Positions 1-9,600 of a stretch of 64,000 nt of DNA are shown here, in pieces (within the stretch, counting starts at the first letter, position 1; each line of letters starts with the position of its first letter). The notes beneath the pieces are model-generated. The model worked only from the letters and a program-made list of their open reading frames with translations, searched no databases and was not told the DNA's origin. This DNA is from Calonectria ilicicola (lineage: Eukaryota; Ascomycota; Sordariomycetes; Hypocreales; Nectriaceae). The DNA lies in NCBI GenBank assembly GCA_020809705.1, contig CP085827.1:4464001-4528000 (forward strand). Direction: 5' to 3'. The translations under genes were made by a program, and so were the position numbers.

Positions 1-1
1 T

Positions 2-1279
2 CGCACTGTCGATGCAGCTTTGCTCCTCGTGCTACTTGAAATTGACCGGCACTCTCCCAAGGGACTCGGAAAAGGTGGGAGTGTCAGGTCGGAACTTTAC
101 GATGTAGTCGACAAGGGCGTAGACTGTTTTGATCGCGCCGTCGATCTCCTGGAGTCATACCATCGCCTATTTGTACTGAGTCGGCTCTACCAAAGCCGCA
201 AAATGTCTGGCGACGTGCTAGCAACGTGGAAGCGCATCATTGAGGGTGACCAGGACGATGGACAAGAGTTGCGTGATGGTGAGCAGCGTGTCCGCGAGTA
301 CCTGACCAAAATTAGCAGCCAGCCTCTCGTACAAGAATACGGTGTATGGCTTGCAAACCGTAACCCAAAGCTAGGCGTACAAGTCTTCGCGGAAGACAAG
401 GGCCGCGCTCCAAAGTTTGAAACCACGGAAGTTGTCGAGCTTCTAAAAGCAGAAGCACCCAATGCCGTCAAATATTACCTCGAACACCTCGTATTCGGCA
501 AGGGACATACCACTTACGTCAACGACCTTATTGCTTATTACCTGGACGTTGTTGTTACTGATCTTGAGACATCGGCTGACAGCCGCGACACCATCATGGC
601 CACATACGAGGCATATAGAGCTCTCCAGGCTCCAAAACCCACCTACCATCACTTCCTTCGCGATAACGCTCCCGAAGACAATGAGGTATGGCACAGCCGG
701 TTACGTCTGCTACAACTTCTAGGTGGAAATCATGATTACGACGCCGCCACCATCCGCAGCCGCATTGCTACCCTCCCTAGTAACCTTCTTGTTCCCGAGA
801 CGATAATTCTGGCCGGCCGTGCCCGCGAGCACGAAGCCGCCCTGCGTCTGCTTATTCATAACCTTGGCGATTACGACACTGCTGTGTCGTACTGCCTCCG
901 CGTGGGATCCGGCACTCCAGTGGCACCGTCTGCGTCGGCCAACTCTCCAGATCCCGAGGAGCAGCGTCGCCTTTTCCACGTCGTCCTCCGCGAGCTCCTG
1001 GCCCTCGAGGACGTCAGCGACCGAGTCGAGCAGACAGGGGCATTATTGGAGCGCTTCGGCGGTTGGTTCGAGATCGACGAGGTGTTGGACCTCATCCCGG
1101 ATGACTGGTCCGTCGAGATTGTTGCTGGCTTCTTGGTTGGCGCCCTCAAGCGGTTGGTCGGCGAGCGCCACGAAAGCGTGCTTACCAGCGCCCTCAGCAG
1201 CGCACAGAATCTCCGCGTCAACTATGACCTGGTAGTCAAGGTAGATGAGAAGGGTCCGAGTATCGAGGCGCCCAACTAG
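2..1279 (+). CDS. Vps39/Vps3 (TGFBRAP1-like) tethering subunit, C-terminal part, 5' end outside window
   Basis: The frame is open from the first bases and ends at TAG 1277-1279, so only the last roughly 425 residues are present; the true start lies upstream. The segment is alpha-helical, and near its beginning has the pattern TVDAALLLVLLEI, which resembles the entry to the Vps39/TGFBRAP1 helical region. A long stretch of helical repeats follows. Family members (Vps39 of HOPS, Vps3 of CORVET) bridge Rab GTPases and SNAREs at endosomes and the vacuole. No C-terminal Cys/His RING-like cluster is visible; the protein ends in a short polar tail. This favours the Vps3/TGFBRAP1 side over Vps39, but that is inference. 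The gene converges on the methyltransferase gene downstream. No intron is apparent in the visible part. Confidence 0.75.
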   Translation, partial: RTVDAALLLVLLEIDRHSPKGLGKGGSVRSELYDVVDKGVDCFDRAVDLLESYHRLFVLSRLYQSRKMSGDVLATWKRIIEGDQDDGQELRDGEQRVREYLTKISSQPLVQEYGVWLANRNPKLGVQVFAEDKGRAPKFETTEVVELLKAEAPNAVKYYLEHLVFGKGHTTYVNDLIAYYLDVVVTDLETSADSRDTIMATYEAYRALQAPKPTYHHFLRDNAPEDNEVWHSRLRLLQLLGGNHDYDAATIRSRIATLPSNLLVPETIILAGRAREHEAALRLLIHNLGDYDTAVSYCLRVGSGTPVAPSASANSPDPEEQRRLFHVVLRELLALEDVSDRVEQTGALLERFGGWFEIDEVLDLIPDDWSVEIVAGFLVGALKRLVGERHESVLTSALSSAQNLRVNYDLVVKVDEKGPSIEAPN

Positions 1280-1997
1280 TGCCGTGCATGGAGTACTGGT
1301 CATGGATAGAATGAGCTGTCTATAGATAGAAAGGCGCGGGCCCATGCTGGCCAATTATTGGTATATTCATGGCTCTGTCCAACATAATGATTTATGTTCT
1401 TTTTTTTTTTAACTCGTTGTTTCGATACTGTACTCCCTACACTTGCCTGTCCATGATGCACTAATTACAACACGAACAATGACACTACACACACGCACTC
1501 TGGACCCCAGAACCAATCCGTCCAGGCCAAACTCACGTCATCAACAAAACACCCGATATTCTTCGCATGCCCTTGCAATTTGGCCGGCTTACGACCCACC
1601 TCGCAGTGCACACGTCCCCCAAGCGGGCGGCGAAAGCGCCACGGACCCGGGGCTAGACCAATCACACCTGGCGGAAGTGGGACAGCTGAAAAGCACGGCA
1701 CTGCGCCAAGTTTGCGACGACAAAAGGACCTTGACGAACTAGTCCTCGCTGGGACGTGTAGACGGGCTGAAAACCGGGCGACCTGGCATATAAAAAACCT
1801 GGTGCGAAGCCCCCTTCTCTGCGTTGCTTTCGTTTCTTGTTCATCGGATGTTTGAGGAACAAAGTTGATATCACGAGGACCAAGAAAGAGGAGGACTAAG
1901 AAAGAGGAGGATCATGAAAGAGGAGGGTCAAGAAGGATGAAGGTCAAGAAGGATGAGGGTAAAATGAGAGAAGCAACTCGAAAACGATGGGTCCGAT
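1280..1997. other. Convergent intergenic region
   Basis: This stretch lies between two convergent genes. It holds a T-run near 1399-1410, a TATA-like AT-run near 1787-1796 followed by pyrimidine-rich DNA, and the 16-bp tandem repeat at 1879-1958. No credible coding sequence is seen. Confidence 0.6.
1879..1958. repeat. Imperfect 16-bp purine-rich tandem repeat, five copies
   Basis: Five consecutive 16-nt units can be aligned by eye (unit 1 accaagaaagaggagg, unit 2 actaagaaagaggagg, then drifting toward gtcaagaaggatgagg). All units are strongly purine-biased on the plus strand. The array lies in the probable 3' untranslated region of the minus-strand methyltransferase gene, 40 nt beyond its stop codon. 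Confidence 0.85.
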
Positions 1998-2906
1998 TCA
2001 CGGCGTCCGAGTCCACTTGAGCGAAGCAATACTGAGCCATCTCTTATCCGTGTTACCATCGCCTACCTCCCGATCCGACTGCCACGGCCTTTCTTCACCA
2101 TCGCAATCTCTCTCCCAGATATATTCGACCTCAAGACCCGACTCAAGGAGAAACTCGGCCTCGAAGAAACGTGCCATCTTTGGGCGACCGGAATGGAACC
2201 CAGCAACAACAAAGACGCGAGCGTCAGGCGACTTTCGTAGGAAGTGAGCAATACTGTTCCGCAGGTTGATGTGCTGGTGTGGCATCCACAGGCAGTCGGC
2301 GACAAAGATGCGATCAAAGGCATGTTGGTTCGCAGTGCTGAAGGCGTCTCCGAGCTCACCCCAACTGTGACCCTCGACAAGGATAGAAGATGCGGGTGTG
2401 ATGGTGGTACCTTGAGGCGAGTTGGCTGGTTGGATACCACGGGCAACGTTTGTGCGGAGTGTCTTGATGACAGGCTCAGCCGGGTAATCAGTTACGACAA
2501 CACGACGGGCGCCAAACAAGCCTCCCAATATACTGGGGAGTGCAGTCCCGGCTCCGAGTTCCAGCGTATCCAACCCTTTAACGTCAAACGACAAAGTATC
2601 CTGGGCTTCACGGGGGCAGGGCAGCGGGAGACGCAGGGAATCGGCCTCGACAAACTCGGCGAGCTGAAGCGAGGCATTCCAGAGGTAGTGGCTAAACAGT
2701 AGGCGTTCCGATTCTTGGTTAGGGTCGGCGAGATCAATCACCAGCGGCTTGGGCAGGTGAGGCGATGTGTAGATAACGCCGTGGTCCTTGTCCCCGTGCA
2801 GGTTGTTGACGTCGTCGGGAAAGACGGTGCCAAGGGACTCGCCCAGGAAGTCTTCGGGGGCATCTGGTTCATCGCCCTGGAGAGTGATGCGCAAGGTGAG
2901 AGACAT
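1998..2906 (-). CDS. Family-16 (nicotinamide N-methyltransferase-like) methyltransferase
   Basis: This is a single-exon gene of 302 residues with its ATG at 2904-2906. It shows class I SAM-dependent methyltransferase features: motif I LELGAG at about residues 115-120, then VVVTDYP at about 137-143, where the acidic residue of the post-I strand sits. An upstream LWNAS stretch (about 75-79) resembles the LWNA element of the Nnt1/EFM7 and METTL21-type group. This family modifies lysines on translation or chaperone proteins, or nicotinamide; the substrate here cannot be read from sequence. The last 30 residues contain an acidic WERDCDGEERPW stretch. The leader upstream of the ATG is a long A/G-rich tract (seen as a T/C tract on the plus strand, about 2909-2948). 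Confidence 0.8.
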   Translation of the reverse strand: MSLTLRITLQGDEPDAPEDFLGESLGTVFPDDVNNLHGDKDHGVIYTSPHLPKPLVIDLADPNQESERLLFSHYLWNASLQLAEFVEADSLRLPLPCPREAQDTLSFDVKGLDTLELGAGTALPSILGGLFGARRVVVTDYPAEPVIKTLRTNVARGIQPANSPQGTTITPASSILVEGHSWGELGDAFSTANQHAFDRIFVADCLWMPHQHINLRNSIAHFLRKSPDARVFVVAGFHSGRPKMARFFEAEFLLESGLEVEYIWERDCDGEERPWQSDREVGDGNTDKRWLSIASLKWTRTP

Positions 2907-4001
2907 TTATTCCCCTTTTTTTCTTTTTCTTTTTTTTTTCTTTTTTTCGTAGCAATTACCCGTTGCCTGTCGCGGGTGTAAGTGCGCGTGAGCCAAACAG
3001 CGTAGAGAAGTAGAAGGTCCTGGTGGGATGAGCTGCAACGCTGCGGGACGAGCCGGCAATCCCGCTGCTTGGGCCGAAGGAGAAGCAAGTAAAGGACGGG
3101 CGAGCCCAGAATGAAGTGACGGACCGCAGCACAAAAGGCGGGCTGTGATGAAATTATGAGCAAAGGCACAACAAGCAAGACGACGTCTCGTTGCAAGCGT
3201 AGTTATCGCATGTGTGTAGTGGGGGAGGGGCAGCTCAAAATTTGCCCAGTGGACCGCTTTCCCATTCATCGAGTCACGCTATCAATAGAGTGCATGCATA
3301 TGACTGAGCAGAACACTACCATAATCCAGGCTTTATCACTTTCTTCTCCTGGCAAAGATCCTCCAGAAATCTGCGCACCATCTTCAGCAATCAACTTCGT
3401 TCACACAAGAGAGACAGATAAGATTTAGAGTATTATCAATTGAGTCGTTTAAATTAAAACATGGGTAATCCAGTTCCCAAACCCTTCATTAACCAACTCC
3501 CCCAATAAGTAGAACTCCAATTCCCTCCAGCTCCTGCGGCATGCGTCGCAATCTTTGCTGAGAATACATCCCTTCATCTGTACCCAGAGAGCAAACACAA
3601 TACATACATAAGCCTCTCCATACACACAAATGCCCATTTCATTATACAAACACACAGTTCTTTCAAGTCATCCATTATTGATTTGTCGTCAAGCCATCAA
3701 CCGGTGATAACACCACACCAATAGGAGGGAGGTAATAGTAACAAAAAACAGGGGTATCGATACGTCAACTCCCATCCGTAAAAAAATCCAAAATACTGGG
3801 AGCAGATCCTCTCATCGTTCCCATTCCCGCCCAGTTGTCATAAAATCCCATTCCAGTAATCCCACGCCCAAAAAAGCTCCCATATCTAGTACAAGTCCCC
3901 ATGCGCCGTCTGTGCCATGCTATTTTTTAGAAAGTGTTTCGCGTTCCTTAGGAGAAGAGAAGATTATTTGCTAATCTCAGGTTCGGTAGGTTTTTTTTTT
4001 T
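2907..4001. other. Intergenic region between methyltransferase start and zinc-finger gene end
   Basis: This holds the promoter side of the minus-strand methyltransferase gene, including the pyrimidine tract at 2909-2948, and the 3' region of the zinc-finger gene. The short open frames show no family signature. Nothing else is recognised. Confidence 0.55.
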
Positions 4002-6392
4002 TTAGATGGCAGCGCGGGTGTTCAGCATCATTTTCATCTCCTTAATCTGTTCGGCAGTAAGATCATCCGAGATCCAAGGGCCCTTTTCCTCTTCAGTGGC
4101 AGAGAGGAAGCCCTCGGCTCGGTCGAGTGTTCGGACGTCAAGGTCCGTAACATATGACTTGCCGTCAGAGAGAGGGATGCGGACCTCGTGGTCGGTGGAG
4201 AGCATCATTTCGTCCTTAGCCAGACGTCGGGGGCCGTCAAAGACAGCCAAGACACGCTTCTTCATGGTCATCTGACCCTTGTCGAAGCCCCAAGATGAAG
4301 GGTAGTCGCGACGGTTCTTGCGGCTTCGGGTCTTGGTGTGGAGGTTGCCGCCGCCACGGGAGTAGGTCATGCCGCGCGACTTCTGGACACCATTGGCAGG
4401 GTTGCCCTTCTTCTTGGTAACGGGGGAGTGGCTAGACTTGGAAGTGGCTGATGTCTCCTCCTCGTCGCCAGTGTCAAGCTCCTCATCGTCCTCATCCATT
4501 GAGGTCACCTCAGTGGTAATGGGCAGGTTGTTCTTCTCCAGAGTCTGGTGAACATCCTTGTCATTCTCAACCTCAGCCAGGCGCTTAGCGTTGATGGCCT
4601 CGGCGGGATCCTCCTGCTGGACAATGCGCAGCACACAGTCATCCAAATGCTCGTAGAAGTCCTGAGCATTGGAGAAGGTCTGGGAGCAAGTGCTACACTT
4701 GCCAGTGGCATCTGCGGCATAGCCGGAAAGCTTCTTGTTGTTGCTGGCGGTAGCCGACTTCTTGCGGCTGTTGGGAGGAGTCTGCTCGACGCCGTGAACG
4801 GCAGTCAAGTGGCGCTTGAAGACATCAGCACGGTTAAACGACTTCTCCGCGGCAGAGCCAGAGCCGGGGCAGAAGCCGCACACCATTGTGCCCTTGTAGT
4901 GTGTCAGAGTGTGGCGGTTCTTGTCATACTTGCGAGCAAAGCCCTTGATGTGGTACTCGCAGGTCTGGATAGGGCACTTCTCAGGACGCTCATTCTGGTG
5001 GGTGAGCATGTGTGCCTTGAGGTCCTTGAAGGTCTTGCCGCAGTCGGGCCAGGTGCATCGCTGCTTCTCCTTCTCGTCACCGCTGTGGTAGTCGTTGGGA
5101 GTAGCAGGGACGAAGTGGCTCATGCTGGGAGCGCGGGCGTGGGGGTCCATTGGGGCACCATAGGGGCTGCTAGGGAAGGGCTGGGGGAAGGAGCCGTTGT
5201 GGAGGTAGGGCGAGGAGCTGTTTGTGCGCATCATGTTGGGCTGGGGTGAGGAAGAGGCGACAGAGGGAGAGGCAGGATAGTGGGTTGGCTGCTGGAAGTG
5301 TGCCTCGTAGGCGTGCATGCCCATGTGAGGTCGAGCCATCTCTGTGTGAATGTGCGACGGGTCTGTCGCAAAGGCGAGGTCAGCAAGCATGGTCGGAGAA
5401 GTAGCAGATAGAGTGGAGTTGGGCGAATTGCGAGACGAGGACCAAGAAGATTGGAGGGGATAAACGAAATGGCCGCTGCTCTGGGAGAAGAAAGCAGCGT
5501 CACGTCTATTCCGCGCTGGAGAGACAGGGTGCTTCCGCGTTGAATATGACGGCCAGAGGGGTGTCTCAGTTGACGAAATAGCGGGTGTGCTAAGTCGTCG
5601 CTTGGAGGCAAGGGAGGGGGTGAGGGGCGCAATGTTGACTGAAGTCGCAGAAGAAGAGGAACCAGAAGAAGAAGAAAACGAAAAGCGATGTTTCAACGTC
5701 AATCTGTCATTTGCGACAGGAAGCGCCGAAGCATCATTTGAAGAAATAGAAGATATTGAGGCAGGAAGCGTGAGTGGACAGGGGTAAGGAGACTTAGGCG
5801 AATGGCGGGGAGGCCTCTGCTGCGCAGCGGGGCCACGAGGCGAAGCAGCAGCAGCAGTGGCTGTAACATCAACAACACTAGTAGAGGCATCCAACTCACC
5901 AACAAAGCCCTTTGCGTTGCTGTAGTCAAAGGCCGCAAACTCTTCCATGCCGGGGCCAGCATAGGGAAAGTCGTTTCCGGGAATGTAGCTGTCGCCAACA
6001 ATGGCGGGCTGGACACCGAGGCCCTGGGGAACCCAGTCGGGGCCGGCACCCATCTGGCCGTGGTTGGATTGGGGAGAACCAATGTTGGAGGAGGCGGCAG
6101 AGGGAACAGAGGCGGTCGACATGCTGGACGAGGGCAATCTCATGTCGCTCTCGTCGTACATTCCGGGTGATGAGCGGTTGAGAAGGTAGCTGGGTGTGGC
6201 CTCGGCGAACAGAGCGGGCTCGTAGCCCATCGAAGTGGGAAAAACGTCCTGGGGCTGGTGGAAGTTGACAAAGGCATCGGCGGTGATGGGGACATCCATT
6301 GGGCCCGAGGTGTAGACGGCCGAGGCGAACTCGTCGGGAGAGTCGCTCTGCGGAGGAAACATGACGAAAGATTGCTCCGTCATGGGTGTCAT
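4002..6392 (-). CDS. C2H2 zinc-finger transcription factor (796 aa)
   Basis: A single uninterrupted exon encodes 796 residues. The N-terminal 440 residues are low-complexity Ser/Pro/Gln/Met-rich DNA typical of fungal activation regions. Four zinc-finger-like units follow. The first, at 446-465, is a shortened finger (C-X4-C-X9-H-X3-H). The second is at 473-498 (C-X4-C-X15-H-X3-H), the third at 505-533 (C-X2-C ... H-X4-H). The fourth is a C2HC-type unit at 566-587. An acidic stretch (633-646), a basic TRSRKNRRD patch (about 688-696) and a conserved-looking C-terminal block (700-790) complete the protein. It is a probable nuclear DNA-binding regulator; I recognise the finger arrangement as common in Pezizomycotina but cannot assign a named gene. 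The stop codon TAA is fused to a 13-nt A-run (T-run 3991-4003 on the plus strand). An unusually long non-coding region lies upstream, and a leader intron is likely. Confidence 0.93.
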   Translation of the reverse strand: MTPMTEQSFVMFPPQSDSPDEFASAVYTSGPMDVPITADAFVNFHQPQDVFPTSMGYEPALFAEATPSYLLNRSSPGMYDESDMRLPSSSMSTASVPSAASSNIGSPQSNHGQMGAGPDWVPQGLGVQPAIVGDSYIPGNDFPYAGPGMEEFAAFDYSNAKGFVGELDASTSVVDVTATAAAASPRGPAAQQRPPRHSPKSPYPCPLTLPASISSISSNDASALPVANDRLTLKHRFSFSSSSGSSSSATSVNIAPLTPSLASKRRLSTPAISSTETPLWPSYSTRKHPVSPARNRRDAAFFSQSSGHFVYPLQSSWSSSRNSPNSTLSATSPTMLADLAFATDPSHIHTEMARPHMGMHAYEAHFQQPTHYPASPSVASSSPQPNMMRTNSSSPYLHNGSFPQPFPSSPYGAPMDPHARAPSMSHFVPATPNDYHSGDEKEKQRCTWPDCGKTFKDLKAHMLTHQNERPEKCPIQTCEYHIKGFARKYDKNRHTLTHYKGTMVCGFCPGSGSAAEKSFNRADVFKRHLTAVHGVEQTPPNSRKKSATASNNKKLSGYAADATGKCSTCSQTFSNAQDFYEHLDDCVLRIVQQEDPAEAINAKRLAEVENDKDVHQTLEKNNLPITTEVTSMDEDDEELDTGDEEETSATSKSSHSPVTKKKGNPANGVQKSRGMTYSRGGGNLHTKTRSRKNRRDYPSSWGFDKGQMTMKKRVLAVFDGPRRLAKDEMMLSTDHEVRIPLSDGKSYVTDLDVRTLDRAEGFLSATEEEKGPWISDDLTAEQIKEMKMMLNTRAAI

Positions 6393-6522
6393 GATGTAGT
6401 CGGAAGTGAGACGGGAAGGAAGCGGGAAGGTAAGGCTCGGCGTGAGGCAGTGCTTGTCAGGGCGATTGCAAAGGTGGGTTTGAAGTTAAAGCCCAACCAC
6501 GAGGAAATGCGATCACCTTTAT

Positions 6523-6611
6523 CTAAAATGGAAAAGACCAACAGTTAGGACCCAAAGTTTCTGGAAAGAAGGAAAAAAAAACGTGTCAGTGGGGAGGGCG
6601 AGAGAGCGCAC
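6523..6611 (-). other. Probable 5'-leader intron of the zinc-finger gene
   Basis: Read on the minus strand, a donor CAG|GTGCGC at 6611 is followed by a consensus branch site CCTAAC (6549-6544) and a TTTTAG acceptor ending at 6523, a textbook fungal 3' end. The start codon at 6392 lies 130 nt beyond it, so the intron would sit in the untranslated leader. A second possible acceptor (CTTTCCAG, ending about 6561) lies inside it. The acceptor is well supported; the donor is less certain. Confidence 0.5.
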
Positions 6612-9600
6612 CTGCACCAGTTCGCATTCCAGTAGGGCTGTGAGGCTGTGAAGCAGAGGTCTCGCCAAGTCCGAGATATCGTTCCAAGCTGCGTCAACCG
6701 AGGGAGCGCGATTCTTGAGAAGGCGATGAAGACCGGGTTTCTCCAGAGGGGAGTGGGATATGTTATATATCAAAAATATATGACAATATCGCCCAGATGG
6801 TGAATCACTCGAGTGAGCGACTCAGACAGGTGAGGGAGGTTGGAAGTGTGAGAGGCAAAGGTGCCGCGCAAAGAGGAATCAGTCAAGAAGCCTCTTGTAT
6901 CTGTCAGTCGAGCAGACAGACGAGTAACGAAGGTGATGATCAAGGCTGTAAGCCAACAAGTTGGAAAGACCAAGAGTTGATGTTGGTACTATGGCCACAA
7001 GGCTTTCCTGGATCCTCAAGAGTTGGGGGCTTCGCATGTTTATAGACAAGGCGCCAGCACCTGCATCTGGGGCCCAGTCCGTGACGGATCGGTCTTGCTC
7101 AGTCGAGATGGACAGCCTAGGGCGAGGAGCAACTAGGGCCCTACGGGAATCAATAGGTAGACCATGTACATGCTGGGGTCCGCCCTCCCAGGATACATGG
7201 GGCTTTGGAGCGTGGAGCGAGCCATCCCAGCCCAGCCTAGCGACACCCGAGGGGAGGTGTGTGGCATCAAGGCTGTGGGCGTGTGGTGGGTAAGAAAAAG
7301 AGTGCCATGTTGCGAGCGCGAGTGAGTGGGTTCGACATGGTGGGGAGGGAGGTGGTTGTGATTGTGGTGTAAGCCAGCGGTGGTGTGCGGCGGGCGACCC
7401 AAGCAAGAGGCGCCCCCCTCCCTGGCGCCAGCCTCAATCGGGGACCGGGGTGTAGAGACATTTTACTAGCAGCAGAAGGTTGCACGCGAGAATCTGATGC
7501 CGTCCACAAAGCCAGTCCAGACTCGGTACTCGTAAAGGATGGCTCTGGGGTGTGATGGTGATGCTTTGGTGGTGGCCAGGGCAAACAATAGCGGAGAGGC
7601 GTGTCACCGCCCCAAGGGAAAGGGAGGGGGGCGGGGGGGCGCCGCCCAAAACCCTCTCTGCAGTGCTGGAGAACTATCCATTATGAGCCCTATTCAGCGC
7701 AGGAGTGGAGGTTCAGTGGGAGGGCGCCTCGTTGCGGTGGAGGGTGTGCGCTGTAATCCAGGGGGTGGCCTTCGCCCAAGGGCTGCCCAGGGCCAAGTAG
7801 ATCTCATATGTGGGGACTTGCCAGCATAGGTACTGAAGGGTACTGGATACTTGGCCGGCAAGGCCTCCTCGGCGCAAACAGGCGTCCTGGGCAGGCATGG
7901 CAGGCTGCAGGGGCGCAGGGCATCAGGTAACGAGGTACCCATAGCCCTGTACCGATCAAGAGACAGGGGAGTCGGGAGATCCCTGTCCATCGATTCTCAA
8001 TGGCATGTCCCCGTCCCCAGTCACCAAGTCCTACAGCAAGTCGACCTGTCCAGTCACAGCCAACGCCAGCAAGCAAACGGAACGCCGCTATTCACCAGGG
8101 GGTCTCTCGCAAAATGAAAGGGCAGGGCATTTTTCAGTATGTTTATTTTTTTTATGCTGCAAAGAAAACCTCAAATGTACAGTACCTGACCCGTCCTGCA
8201 GAGGTACAACCCTAGTCGTCCCAAGCCATGTCCCTCCCCTCCTTGTCTTCCTTCCCCTCCCCTCCCCCCTCGCCCGTTTCTAAAGTGGGTTTCCCACTCG
8301 ATTCAAGGCAATCAAAGACAGCACGATATGGCTGTCGAAAACTCAAGCTCAAGCTCCAGTTGGAGGACCCCCCATTGAGACAAAGTAAACGAGACATGTC
8401 AGGGCCAAGCCACCTCCATTAACACATTCCCACCACCCCGCGTATGCCAGCATGTACTCTACCGTATCTTGTACGCGAATAGCCATGCTATTCCGTTTTG
8501 ACATGTCCCATCTTGAGTTTCTGCGTCGTTAGTTCGCCTCCTCATGTCTCTCTGCCTCGATGACAATGCCCTGTACGCACGGCCTTGCATCGACCGTGCT
8601 CCATTCCCAATTCCATGACCGACAGACCGACCTGCCCTCCCTGATCATTCCCGTTCAGTGTCTGACATGGACCAGCCCGTCGGTCGGGAGTACAGGCAAT
8701 TGCGCTTGTACATCCATCCATTTGGTTGACAGCTGAGACCTCTCGTCCACTCGAGGCGCCCCTCTTTCTTCTGTCTTGTCGCCCCCTCTCACCCAAGACA
8801 AATCGAGACACGGGAGGAGTCGCGGCAATGCGATGTGATAACGGCAGTCTATCCCTCGGCTCTCTCATTGGAGGTCAGCCTTGTTGCCACGCTGCAATTC
8901 ACAACTGAGCCATCCGCCCGGTCAGTGTAGAGTGGAATTAAACGCCTGCACAGTCCATGCCCCCCCTATGTCGGCTGTCTGCCGCCATGAGTCTATCCAT
9001 CGTGTAAGAGGGCGCGAGTTGTGCTGTGCAACACACGTACCGGGTACCTACGCCATCTGGTTCTACATATGTAGGCATTATTAGCAACAGCATCCGTTGT
9101 GCAGCACCTAATGGAGGGCACTGCCATCCCGTACCGATATGGTGGAGGCTTTGTTGCCTTAGCACTTAGGGAAGGATATTTTTATCCCTAAAGCTATGCA
9201 GGTGTGCTGCACTTCTCCTGTTGTGCCGTGTCCGCGTGGGTGGGCTTGCTCTGTGCAAGACCTCCAGAGCCAACTCGTCCAATCGCGCGCTCCCATCTGC
9301 GTCGCTGTTCCTCACTGGGCCTCGGCTCCGTGATACAATATCATCTGTACCACAGCGGCAGAGACAACCCCCAAATTTGGTCATCCTGTCTCGACACCAT
9401 ACCACCCACACACAACAATTAAGTAGCCAAACAGTGATTACTATCCACCACCAGATCCGAACACACCCTCCCCCACCCCCTAGACCCGGGACCAATAGTA
9501 AGCTTCGGCCGTCACGGTCTAAACCGGCCCCGAGCCAAAGGGCACAGCCCGGCCTCGCCCGCTCCCACGTCAACCACGAAACCTCCCCGAAAAGTCTCTG

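Noticed and set aside
4548..5249. 233-residue plus-strand open frame
   Set aside because: It is antisense to the zinc-finger gene; its Val/Leu/Ala-rich composition is the mirror of that coding sequence.
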